Below, piece after piece: positions 1 through 5,731 of a DNA stretch of 13,020 nt. The stretch comes from Clostridiales bacterium UBA5888. GTDB lineage: Bacteria; Bacillota; Clostridia; Oscillospirales; Oscillospiraceae. Location: positions 6,798 through 19,817 of the forward strand of contig DJEW01000025.1 of NCBI GenBank assembly GCA_002431965.1. The letters are read 5' to 3'. Both the position numbers and the translations under genes were made by a program. A model generated the notes under the pieces. The model did no database searches and was not told where the DNA came from. It saw only the letters and a list, made by a program, of their open reading frames with translations. The number at the start of each line of letters is the position of its first letter. Position 1 is the stretch's first letter.

Positions 1-90
1 TCCACCACCTCCGAGGATGTGGCGAACGGCACGACCTACCTCTCCGTTATGGAGAAAAACCTTTCCGTGCTGAAAGAAGCGCTGGGTTAA
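1..90 (+). CDS. Metal ABC transporter substrate-binding protein (ZnuA-like), C-terminal end only
   Basis: Only the last 29 codons and the TAA stop are in the window; the gene is cut by the left edge. The visible residues include GTTYLSVMEKNLSVLKEALG. A tail of this kind (Y-L-x-x-M-x-x-N-L-x-x-L-x-x-A-L) is usual at the C-terminus of the ZnuA/MntC family of lipoproteins, which capture zinc or manganese outside the cell and deliver it to an ABC-3 permease. The stop is followed at once by the Shine-Dalgarno of the ATPase gene, so the three transport genes form one operon. The fragment alone does not separate zinc from manganese, and the identification rests largely on the two genes behind it. 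Confidence 0.72.
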   Translation, partial: STTSEDVANGTTYLSVMEKNLSVLKEALG

Positions 91-99
91 GGAGGAAGA

Positions 100-816
100 A
101 TGATGGCTCAGCTTGTATGTCGGAATCTTGCGGTCGGCTATGATGGCAAAGTCGTTGCGCGTGATGTGAGCTTTCGCGTGGATGCAGGGGATTATCTCTG
201 CATCCTGGGCGAGAATGGCGCAGGAAAGAGCACGTTGATGAAAACAATACTCGGCTTGCAGCCGCCCCTTGGAGGAGAGATAGAAACCGGCGACGGGCTG
301 AGACAAAATGAGATAGGCTATCTCCCGCAGCAGACAGCCGCCCAGAAGGATTTCCCTGCATCCGTGAGAGAAGTTATCCTCTCCGGATGCCAGGGGCGCT
401 GTGGAAAGAGACCGTTCTACAGCGCGGAGGAAAAGCGCATTGCGGAGGACGCGATGGCGAGAATGCATGTGGATAATCTCGCCCACCGCTGCTACCGGGA
501 GCTCTCCGGCGGGCAGCAGCAGCGTGTGCTGCTTGCCCGTGCGCTGTGCGCCGCGCGGAAAATGCTGCTGCTCGACGAGCCCGTTTCAGGGCTCGACCCC
601 GTTGCGGCGGCGGATATGTATCGCCTTATTGACAGGCTCAACCGCGATGACGGCATGAGCATCATCATGATCTCGCACGATATACACGCGGCGGTAAGCC
701 GCGCAAACCGTGTGCTTCATGTCGGCAGCAAGCCCTTTTTCGGCACGGTGCAGGAATACCTCAAAACCGTGGACGGCGTGCGCTTTGCCCGGACGGAGGG
801 AGGCGATGCGGTATGA
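100..816 (+). CDS. znuC: Metal (zinc/manganese) ABC transporter ATP-binding protein
   Basis: This is the 238-residue ATPase of an ABC-3 type metal importer, working on the cytoplasmic face of the membrane. Visible motifs in order are Walker A GENGAGKST (37-45), Q-loop YLPQQ (74-78), ABC signature LSGGQQQR (135-142), Walker B MLLLDEP (155-161), D-loop SGLD (163-166) and the switch histidine in SHD (H193). Length is normal for the family. AAGGAGG at 89-95 precedes two consecutive ATGs at 100 and 103; the second has the better spacing (7 nt), so the true start may be one codon later. The gene sits between the binding-protein tail and the permease, with a 4-nt overlap to the latter. The znuC name follows the family; manganese transport (MntB/PsaB-like) cannot be excluded by sequence reading. 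Confidence 0.9.
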   Translation: MMAQLVCRNLAVGYDGKVVARDVSFRVDAGDYLCILGENGAGKSTLMKTILGLQPPLGGEIETGDGLRQNEIGYLPQQTAAQKDFPASVREVILSGCQGRCGKRPFYSAEEKRIAEDAMARMHVDNLAHRCYRELSGGQQQRVLLARALCAARKMLLLDEPVSGLDPVAAADMYRLIDRLNRDDGMSIIMISHDIHAAVSRANRVLHVGSKPFFGTVQEYLKTVDGVRFARTEGGDAV

Positions 817-1676
817 TGGGCGCAGTTGGTGTTCTTGATAAGCTGGCTATGTACTGGCAGTATCCCTTTGTGCGCTATGCGCTTGTGGTCGGAACGCTCA
901 TTGCGCTGTGCTCATCGCTGCTGGGTGTGACGCTTGTGCTGCGCCGGTTTTCGTTCATCGGGGACGGACTGTCACATGTGGCTTTCGGCGCGATGGCTAT
1001 CGCCGCCGTTCTCGGCATGACCGACGATATGCCGCTGACATTGGCGGTGACGGTCGTGTGCGCGGTGCTGCTTCTGCGCACCGGGCAGGACACGGTGATA
1101 AAGGGCGATGCCGCGATCGCAATGATCTCCGTCGGGGCGCTCGCAATGGGCTATCTGCTCATGAACATTTTTTCAACATCGTCCAACCTGTCCGGCGATG
1201 TGTGCAGCACACTCTTCGGCTCCACGTCGATCCTTACGCTCACCAGGGCTGAGGTCTGGCTGTGCGCGGTGCTGTCGGCGGTTGTAGTCGCGGTGTTTGT
1301 GCTGCTCTACAACAAGATCTTCGCCGTCACGTTTGACGAGCGCTTTGCTCGCGCCGTCGGCACAAACGCGGCATTCTACAACCTTTTGCTCGCCGTGACG
1401 ACTGCGGTGGTCATAGTGCTGGCGATGAACCTTGTCGGATCGCTTCTGATCTCGGCGCTGGTCGTGTTCCCGGCGCTTTCCGCCATGCGCGTTTTCAAAA
1501 GCTTCAAAACGGTTACGGTCTGCTCGGCTGCGGTGTCCGTGCTCTGCGCACTCGGCGGCATACTCGTGTCCGTCCTTGCCGGCACGCCTGTCGGCTCTAC
1601 AATAGTTGCGGCGGACATAGTGGTGTTTGCGATCTTCAGCGCCGTCGGAAAAATAAACGGAGGTGTCAGAGCATGA
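813..1676 (+). CDS. znuB: Metal ABC transporter permease (ABC-3 family)
   Basis: This 287-residue, very hydrophobic protein has about eight membrane segments and is the channel subunit of the importer. Typical ABC-3 family features are the early LRRFSFIGDGLSHVAFGAMA stretch (about 44-63), the cytoplasmic coupling region around FDERFARAVGT (about 174-184), and the MNLVGSLLISALVVFPALSA segment (about 205-224). GGAGGGAGG at 795-803 lies 9 nt before the first ATG. The start overlaps the stop of the ATPase gene by 4 nt (ATGA), which indicates translational coupling. Its own stop overlaps the following lipoprotein start in the same way, tying that gene to the transport operon. The zinc versus manganese choice is not resolved; zinc is favoured only because ZnuB is the commonest annotation of this family. 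Confidence 0.9.
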   Translation: MMGAVGVLDKLAMYWQYPFVRYALVVGTLIALCSSLLGVTLVLRRFSFIGDGLSHVAFGAMAIAAVLGMTDDMPLTLAVTVVCAVLLLRTGQDTVIKGDAAIAMISVGALAMGYLLMNIFSTSSNLSGDVCSTLFGSTSILTLTRAEVWLCAVLSAVVVAVFVLLYNKIFAVTFDERFARAVGTNAAFYNLLLAVTTAVVIVLAMNLVGSLLISALVVFPALSAMRVFKSFKTVTVCSAAVSVLCALGGILVSVLAGTPVGSTIVAADIVVFAIFSAVGKINGGVRA

Positions 1677-2287
1677 AAAAGACAGTGTGTGTATTTCTCT
1701 GCGCCGCGCTTATTGCCGCTGTATCCGGCTGCGGCAGCAGCAAAGCGGTGGGTGCTGCCGATGCGGCATATTCAGCTTCCGCGCCGGTAACGATCACCGT
1801 GCCCACGCCGCCGCCGGAGATGCAGAATGCAGTGAAGATCCCCCGGGCGACAGCGCAGCCGGATGTCACGACCGTGCCGACCACGCCCGCGGTGACTGTA
1901 CCGGCGCAGCCGGAGCAGCAGGAAACAGCAGCTTCGCCGACAGACGGCATAGATATAGACCTGACACAGATGAGCAGCACGGCGGTCTACGCGGAGGTAT
2001 ACGGCATGATGGTCATGCCGGACGACTATGTCGGCAAGACAGTGAAGGCAAGCGGTGAATTCGGAGCATATCAGGATCCGAACACCGGCAATTACTATTT
2101 TGGCATAATCGTTTACGACGCGCTCGCCTGTTGCTCTCAGGGGATAGAGTTCGTTCTGGCAGGGAATAGTTCATACCCGGAGGATTATCCCGCGCTCGGC
2201 GCGTCCGCGACGGTAGTCGGTGAGTTTCAGACCTATATGGAGGGACAGAGCGAATACTGCCATCTCGTAAATGCGCGCTTTGTGTAA
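1673..2287 (+). CDS. Lipoprotein with Pro/Thr-rich linker and YVGKTVK/CC domain (first of a pair)
   Basis: This 204-residue protein begins with a lipoprotein signal peptide (MKKTVCVFLCAALIAAVSGC, acylated Cys20). A low-complexity Pro/Thr/Ala linker (about 37-90) leads to a compact domain (about 93-204) with YVGKTVKASGEF, a double cysteine (C153-C154) followed by GIEF, and a closing VVGEF...HLVNARF. It should be anchored on the outer face of the membrane. GGAGG at 1659-1663 and a 4-nt overlap with the permease put it in the metal-transport operon. The domain pattern (Y-x-G-K-T-V-x-x-x-G, then CC, then V-x-G-x-F) recalls the C-terminal OB-like half of the YcgQ/DUF1980 proteins, which I recall as associated with zinc genes. 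That link is an inference from motif spacing, not a search. No function is assigned. Confidence 0.82.
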   Translation: MKKTVCVFLCAALIAAVSGCGSSKAVGAADAAYSASAPVTITVPTPPPEMQNAVKIPRATAQPDVTTVPTTPAVTVPAQPEQQETAASPTDGIDIDLTQMSSTAVYAEVYGMMVMPDDYVGKTVKASGEFGAYQDPNTGNYYFGIIVYDALACCSQGIEFVLAGNSSYPEDYPALGASATVVGEFQTYMEGQSEYCHLVNARFV

Positions 2288-2699
2288 AAAACTTATGCGG
2301 CTTGCCGCGGCGCTGCTTCTGCTCATATCTCTTGCAGGCTGCGCCGGCGGCGGCACGGCAGGCGGTGCGGACATCGACCTTTCTGAGGACAGCGCGAACG
2401 TTGCTTATGCCGCCATTGCCGCAATGATCGACGACTCGGACGCATATGTCGGGAAAACCGTAAAAGTGAGCGGACAGCTTATGATCGACGTAGAGCCGGA
2501 AAACGGGAAGCTCCACTATGCCGTTATAATTTCAGATGCTGCCGGCTGCTGCGTCAGGGGCATAGAATTCATCCCGTGCTCTGCGGATGAAGCAGCGCGT
2601 CTGCCGCAGGCGTATGACAGCGTGACGGTTATAGGTACGTTTGAAAACCGTATGGATGGCTATCTCTATTCGCATCTTGAAAATGCGCGCATAGAGTGA
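2271..2699 (+). CDS. Small lipoprotein, paralogue of the preceding one
   Basis: This 142-residue protein has a signal peptide ending in the lipobox LAGC (Cys24 with the start used here), a short Gly-rich spacer, and the same domain as its neighbour: DAYVGKTVKVSGQL, AGCCVRGIEF (C93-C94) and VTVIGTF...HLENARI. Unlike the first copy it lacks the long Pro/Thr linker, so the domain sits close to the membrane. No clear Shine-Dalgarno precedes either candidate start. ATG 2271 overlaps the upstream gene by 17 nt and gives a basic n-region (KK, R). ATG 2295 lies 7 nt after the upstream stop and gives a very short signal peptide. Coupled translation is likely in either case. The pair most probably arose by tandem duplication and has since diverged. 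Function unknown. Confidence 0.78.
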   Translation: MRALCKKLMRLAAALLLLISLAGCAGGGTAGGADIDLSEDSANVAYAAIAAMIDDSDAYVGKTVKVSGQLMIDVEPENGKLHYAVIISDAAGCCVRGIEFIPCSADEAARLPQAYDSVTVIGTFENRMDGYLYSHLENARIE

Positions 2700-2718
2700 G
2701 CGCGCAGAATCATGCTGC

Positions 2719-2755
2719 AAAAACGGGGCAGCGCCGCAGTTTATGCGGCGCTGCC
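2719..2755 (-). terminator. Intrinsic terminator of the DUF1273 gene
   Basis: A perfect 12-bp stem (GGCAGCGCCGCA at 2727-2738 pairing with 2744-2755) with a 5-nt loop is followed, on the minus strand, by CCG and five T residues (complement of 2719-2723). The DUF1273 stop codon begins at the foot of the stem. On the plus strand the same hairpin has no U-run (TATATCTCTATT follows), so it is a weaker stop for the lipoprotein operon, though it separates the two convergent units. Confidence 0.85.
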
Positions 2756-3255
2756 TATATCTCTATTATTTCCACGGCGACGCCGGAGCGCTCGGCGTAG
2801 AGTATGGTGCGCATCGTGCCGCCGGGGCGTCCGTTATAGCAGCACAGCAGCATGGACGAGTGGTCTACCATGTATTCGTTGCGCCGCATCATGCACTCCG
2901 GGCTGTAGCTTATCTGCAGCACCGTCACCCTGCTGCATGCGTCGAGCAGCGCGTTGTAGCGCTCGCGCTGCGCGCGGTTCCAGCGGTCGGGCTGAGTGCC
3001 GCAGGGAACGGCGGCCTCCAGCGTGACGTCCTCATGCACATCGCGCAGCGCCGTCACCGCCTCTGCAAAATACATGTCGCAGCCGAGCGCCATGCCGCAT
3101 ATGAAGTGCCTGTACCCCTTGGCGTACAGCGCCTCAAGCCGCGCCGCCAGCTCGCCCTTGAGCGCGAGACAGCGCTCATCCGTCTCATTGCCGCCCCAGG
3201 GCAGCTTTGCCGGTCTGTGCCCGGAAAAGCAGCAGGTTTTTTCACGTTCCGCCAT
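2755..3255 (-). CDS. YpsA/DUF1273 family protein (SLOG superfamily)
   Basis: This 166-residue protein matches the DUF1273/YpsA family along its whole length. It shows CCFSGHRPAKLPWG near the N-terminus, FICGMALGCDMYFAE (51-65), a VPCGTQPDRW segment (83-92), RRNEYMVDHS (124-133) and a late NGRPGGTMRTILYA (141-154). The glycine-rich loops are those of the SLOG Rossmann-like fold, thought to bind nucleotide-derived ligands; B. subtilis and S. aureus YpsA have been linked to cell division. The exact biochemical role is unknown. The start is set by GGAGGG 5-6 nt before ATG 3255; an in-frame ATG at 3312 lies inside the promoter and is rejected. The gene is monocistronic, with its own promoter (3284-3312) and terminator. 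Confidence 0.88.
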   Translation of the reverse strand: MAEREKTCCFSGHRPAKLPWGGNETDERCLALKGELAARLEALYAKGYRHFICGMALGCDMYFAEAVTALRDVHEDVTLEAAVPCGTQPDRWNRAQRERYNALLDACSRVTVLQISYSPECMMRRNEYMVDHSSMLLCCYNGRPGGTMRTILYAERSGVAVEIIEI

Positions 3256-3283
3256 CGTTTCCCTCCGATAATTTCCTGCGTCC

Positions 3284-3312
3284 AGTATAAGATATAAAAA
3301 GGGACTTGTCAA
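3284..3312 (-). promoter_or_regulatory. Sigma-A promoter of the DUF1273 gene
   Basis: On the minus strand, TTGACA (complement of 3307-3312) and TATACT (complement of 3284-3289) are separated by exactly 17 bp. The -35 is consensus and the -10 has one mismatch. Expected transcription start is near 3277, giving a leader of about 22 nt to ATG 3255. The -35 overlaps the -35 of the divergent ribU promoter. Confidence 0.85.
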
Positions 3313-3334
3313 AGGAAAGATACTGTGCTATACT
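3306..3334 (+). promoter_or_regulatory. Extended -10 sigma-A promoter of the FMN riboswitch/ribU transcript
   Basis: TTGTCA (3306-3311) and TATACT (3329-3334) are spaced by 17 bp, and TGC directly before the -10 makes an extended -10. Each hexamer has a single mismatch to consensus. The expected start, near 3340-3341, coincides with the first bases of the riboswitch P1 stem. The -35 hexamer shares five bases (3307-3311) with that of the opposite promoter. Confidence 0.85.
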
Positions 3335-3338
3335 GACC

Positions 3339-3466
3339 GCGTCTTCAGGGCAGGGTGAGCGCTCCGGCGCAATTCCCGATCGGCGGTAAAGTCCGCAAGC
3401 CGCAGCCGCGGCAGGATTCGGTGCAACTCCGAGACCGACAGTATAGTCTGGATGGAAGAAGATGCG
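3339..3466 (+). ncRNA. FMN riboswitch (RFN element)
   Basis: The conserved RFN blocks are all present in order: GTCTTCAGGGCAGGGTGAG (3341-3359), AATTCCCGATCGGCGGTAAA (3371-3390), GTCCGCAAGCC (3391-3401), GGATTCGGTGCAACTCCGAG (3414-3433), ACCGACAGTATAGTCTGGAT (3434-3453) and GGAAGAAGATGC. The closing P1 helix forms between 3339-3346 (GCGTCTTC) and 3458-3465 (GAAGATGC), 8 bp with one G-U. It senses flavin mononucleotide. It lies between a strong promoter and an intrinsic terminator upstream of ribU, so it is expected to stop transcription when FMN is plentiful. Confidence 0.96.
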
Positions 3467-3490
3467 AACAACACCTTTTTCGTATATCAT

Positions 3491-3524
3491 CGCCCGAAGA
3501 TACATTATCTTTGGGCGCTTTTTT
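3491..3524 (+). terminator. Riboswitch-controlled intrinsic terminator before ribU
   Basis: CGCCCGAAGAT (3491-3501) pairs with ATCTTTGGGCG (3507-3517) as an 11-bp stem with one G-U and a 5-nt loop, followed by C and six T residues (3519-3524). The left arm 3492-3500 can instead pair with 3342-3351, the 5' strand of the riboswitch P1 helix (9 bp with one bulged A). This gives a simple on/off switch. Confidence 0.9.
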
Positions 3525-3549
3525 GTGCCCTGCAAAGGAGCTGTATCTT

Positions 3550-4299
3550 ATGGAAAACCTGCAATTCATCCTCATGTGCGCCGCCGTGTTCGCGGCGATC
3601 CTAGCTGTGGCCATGCTCGCCGAAAAGCGCCTCAGCTGCGACCGAAAGTCCTTTTCAAGCACGCATTATATCACCTACACCGCCGTCTTTGCCTGCATGG
3701 CGGGCGTCCTGATGCTCTTTGAGCTGCCGCTGTTCTTTGCGCCGGGCTTTTACAAGCTTGACATCAGCGAGATGCCGGTGCTTATCTGCACGTTTTATCT
3801 CGGTCCTGTCGCGGGTGTTATAACGGAGCTTATCAAGGTAATGGTCAAGCTCCTCCTGAAAGGAACGACCACTGCGTTCGTCGGCGATTTTGCCAACTTT
3901 GTCGTCGGATGCTCGTTTGTGCTGCCCGCCAGCATCATCTACCACGCCAGACCCGGCAAGAAATCCGCACTTATCGGCATGGCTGTCGGCACGCTCGTGC
4001 TCACCGTCTTCGGCAGCCTTTTCAACGGCGTTTACCTCATCCCGAAGTTTGCGGAGCTATACGGTATGCCCCTCGATGCCATCGTCGGTATGGGTACGGC
4101 GGTCAATGCGAGCATCAAGAGCATCACGACGCTCGTGGTCTATGCGGTCGTGCCGTTCAATCTTCTGAAAGGCGCCGTCGTTTCCACGCTGACGTTTTTG
4201 CTCTACAAGCGCATTTCGCCCATCCTCCACAGGAACGATGACAAGCGCGCCGCCCGCCTCGAAAAGAAAAGAAGCGCCGCGCCGGATAGAGATAAGTGA
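3550..4299 (+). CDS. ribU: Riboflavin ECF transporter substrate-binding (S) component
   Basis: This 249-residue membrane protein of the RibU family binds riboflavin and works with the shared ECF energy module (EcfA/A'/T), which is not encoded in this window. Diagnostic stretches are FFAPGFYKLDISEMPVLICT (62-81), the glycine-rich YLGPVAGVITELIKVMVKLL (83-102), LLKGTTTAFVGDFANFVVG (102-120) and FGSLFNGVYLIPKFAELYG (154-172). An additional hydrophobic segment (about 5-25) precedes the six core helices, and the C-terminus is a charged tail (about 228-249). The start is fixed by AAAGGAG at 3534-3540, 9 nt before ATG 3550. The reading frame continues upstream into the riboswitch but that part is not coding. 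Expression should be controlled by the FMN riboswitch and terminator in its leader. Confidence 0.93.
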   Translation: MENLQFILMCAAVFAAILAVAMLAEKRLSCDRKSFSSTHYITYTAVFACMAGVLMLFELPLFFAPGFYKLDISEMPVLICTFYLGPVAGVITELIKVMVKLLLKGTTTAFVGDFANFVVGCSFVLPASIIYHARPGKKSALIGMAVGTLVLTVFGSLFNGVYLIPKFAELYGMPLDAIVGMGTAVNASIKSITTLVVYAVVPFNLLKGAVVSTLTFLLYKRISPILHRNDDKRAARLEKKRSAAPDRDK

Positions 4300-4311
4300 G
4301 CGCGGGCTCGG

Positions 4312-5625
4312 CTACAGCGTTTTCAGCACGCGCCGCAGCCGCGTTATGCTCAGCACAAAATTTAAAAGCTCGGTGAAATATATGATGCCGATGTACGCTG
4401 CCAGCGCATAGCGCGGCAGCAGCCACCACACGAGCAGCAGCCCTGTCAGCGCGTCAAGGATGTTTATCCCCATGCTCCACACCTGCTGCCCAAGCCCCTT
4501 GAGACAGCCGTCGATCGTCATATCCGTGTACATCACGGGCACGAGCGGCGCGAGAAGCCGGATGTGATGTCCGGCTTCCGTGCTTTTATAGACGGCAAAG
4601 CCCAGCATATCCGAGAAAAACCACAGGAAAAGCCCCACTGCGGCGGAAAACTCAACGCTCAACAGCAGCAGCTTTTTCGCCGCGGCGTGTATGTCGGCGC
4701 GGCTGCCCTGCACCTGCGCCTCCGTCAGCTCCGGCACGATCAGCTCCGCCGCGGCGGACATGATGCACGATGGGAAAAAGATGATCGGCAGCACCATGCC
4801 CTGTATCGTTCCATAGCCAGCGAGCGCGCCGTCGGCGGAGTACCCGGCAGATCTCAGCCCACGCGGCACGAGCAGGTTTTGCAGCGTCGTCAGCGCGCTT
4901 CGCGCATAGGCGGACACGGCGAGCGGCAGCGCGATCTTCAGCATCCGCGCAGTGAGCTGCTGCCCGCCGCCGCACTCGCCGTAGTGCCGCCTGCGGTCGA
5001 CGGTATAGACTGCCAGCATCAGCGCGAGCGACACAACGTCGGCTGTCACGCGCCCGAGCGTCACAGCCGCACAGCTCAGCTCTATATCATCAAGCGGCAC
5101 GCGCGCGAGGCACAGCGCCACCAGCGCTATGCCCGCAAGCTGCTCCGCCAGATGCACGGCGCTCGGCTTCCACACGCGCCCGCACGCCGTGAAATACCCC
5201 GACAGCGCCGCACAGAGCGCCGCACACGGCATGCTCAAGGCGCCGAGACGCAGCGAGCGCACCGTGCGCGCGTCGCCTATCCATAAAAAGCCGATCGGTT
5301 CTGCCAGCACATAGAGCATAAGCCCTGCCGCAAGCCCGAAGAACAGCGCATAGCCCAGACATCTCCGCATCGCCGCACGTATGCCGGCGCAGTTGAGCGC
5401 GCCAAGCTCTTCGGAGATGAGCCGCGTGGACGCAAAGCGTATGCCGGACACCGCAAATGTCATAGCCAGCCCGGTCACCGACAGCACCAGCTGATAAAGC
5501 CCGATGCCAGCCGATCCTATCCGTCCGACGAGCCATACCTGAAACGCGATGCCGATGCAGCTCATCAGCAGCGACACGCCGGTGAGCAGGAATGTGTTGT
5601 ATATCAGCCTCTTTTTTTGAATCAT
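4312..5625 (-). CDS. Polysaccharide/oligosaccharide flippase, SpoVB/MATE (MOP superfamily)-like
   Basis: This protein of 437 residues is almost wholly membrane-embedded (roughly 12 helices). The N-terminus (IYNTFLLTGVSLLMSCIGIAF) and the region GSAGIGLYQLVLSVTGLAMTFAVSGIRFAST match the start of SpoVB/YkvU-type flippases in the MOP superfamily. These move lipid-linked sugars or peptidoglycan precursors across the membrane; SpoVB acts in spore cortex formation. It is shorter than B. subtilis SpoVB (about 520 residues), so substrate and a sporulation role are not settled. GGGGG (5633-5637) lies 7 nt from ATG 5625 but only 1 nt from ATG 5631, which favours the later start. It lies behind the recG terminator, and no clear promoter of its own is visible. 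It converges on ribU with a 12-nt gap and no evident terminator. Confidence 0.82.
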   Translation of the reverse strand: MIQKKRLIYNTFLLTGVSLLMSCIGIAFQVWLVGRIGSAGIGLYQLVLSVTGLAMTFAVSGIRFASTRLISEELGALNCAGIRAAMRRCLGYALFFGLAAGLMLYVLAEPIGFLWIGDARTVRSLRLGALSMPCAALCAALSGYFTACGRVWKPSAVHLAEQLAGIALVALCLARVPLDDIELSCAAVTLGRVTADVVSLALMLAVYTVDRRRHYGECGGGQQLTARMLKIALPLAVSAYARSALTTLQNLLVPRGLRSAGYSADGALAGYGTIQGMVLPIIFFPSCIMSAAAELIVPELTEAQVQGSRADIHAAAKKLLLLSVEFSAAVGLFLWFFSDMLGFAVYKSTEAGHHIRLLAPLVPVMYTDMTIDGCLKGLGQQVWSMGINILDALTGLLLVWWLLPRYALAAYIGIIYFTELLNFVLSITRLRRVLKTL

Positions 5626-5644
5626 GCGCATACCCCCGAATACT

Positions 5645-5676
5645 ACAAGTCTATGCGCGCTTTAAGCGCGACTTGT
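5645..5676 (-). repeat. Interrupted inverted repeat in the leader of the flippase gene
   Basis: ACAAGT (5645-5650) pairs with ACTTGT (5671-5676) and CGCGCT (5656-5661) with AGCGCG (5665-5670), giving 12 bp with a 3-nt loop and a 5-nt bulge on one side. It lies between the recG terminator and the flippase start. No U-run follows on the minus strand, so it is not a terminator. It could be an operator or an RNA structure; no function can be assigned. Confidence 0.5.
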
Positions 5677-5691
5677 CCGGGAGAATGCGCG

Positions 5692-5722
5692 AAAAAACAC
5701 GGCGCGGGATTTTCCGCACCGT
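5692..5722 (-). terminator. Intrinsic terminator of the AKR-apbE-recG operon
   Basis: On the minus strand ACGGTGCGG, loop AAAATC, CCGCGCCGT form a 9-bp stem (plus-strand arms 5699-5707 and 5714-5722, one G-U), followed by G and six T residues (complement of 5692-5697). It begins 10 nt after the recG stop codon. Confidence 0.88.
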
Positions 5723-5731
5723 ATTTTATAT

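Noticed and set aside
2743..3297. Plus-strand open frame of 184 codons opposite the DUF1273 gene
   Set aside because: It begins within the terminator hairpin and is antisense to a well-conserved family protein with its own promoter and ribosome binding site.
3355..3549. Upstream extension of the ribU reading frame by 65 codons
   Set aside because: This stretch is the FMN riboswitch and its terminator; the RibU family start and a good Shine-Dalgarno place the start at 3550.
4300..4330. Possible bidirectional terminator between the convergent ribU and flippase genes
   Set aside because: Only a 4-bp GAGC/GCTC stem without a proper U-run is visible; too weak to call.
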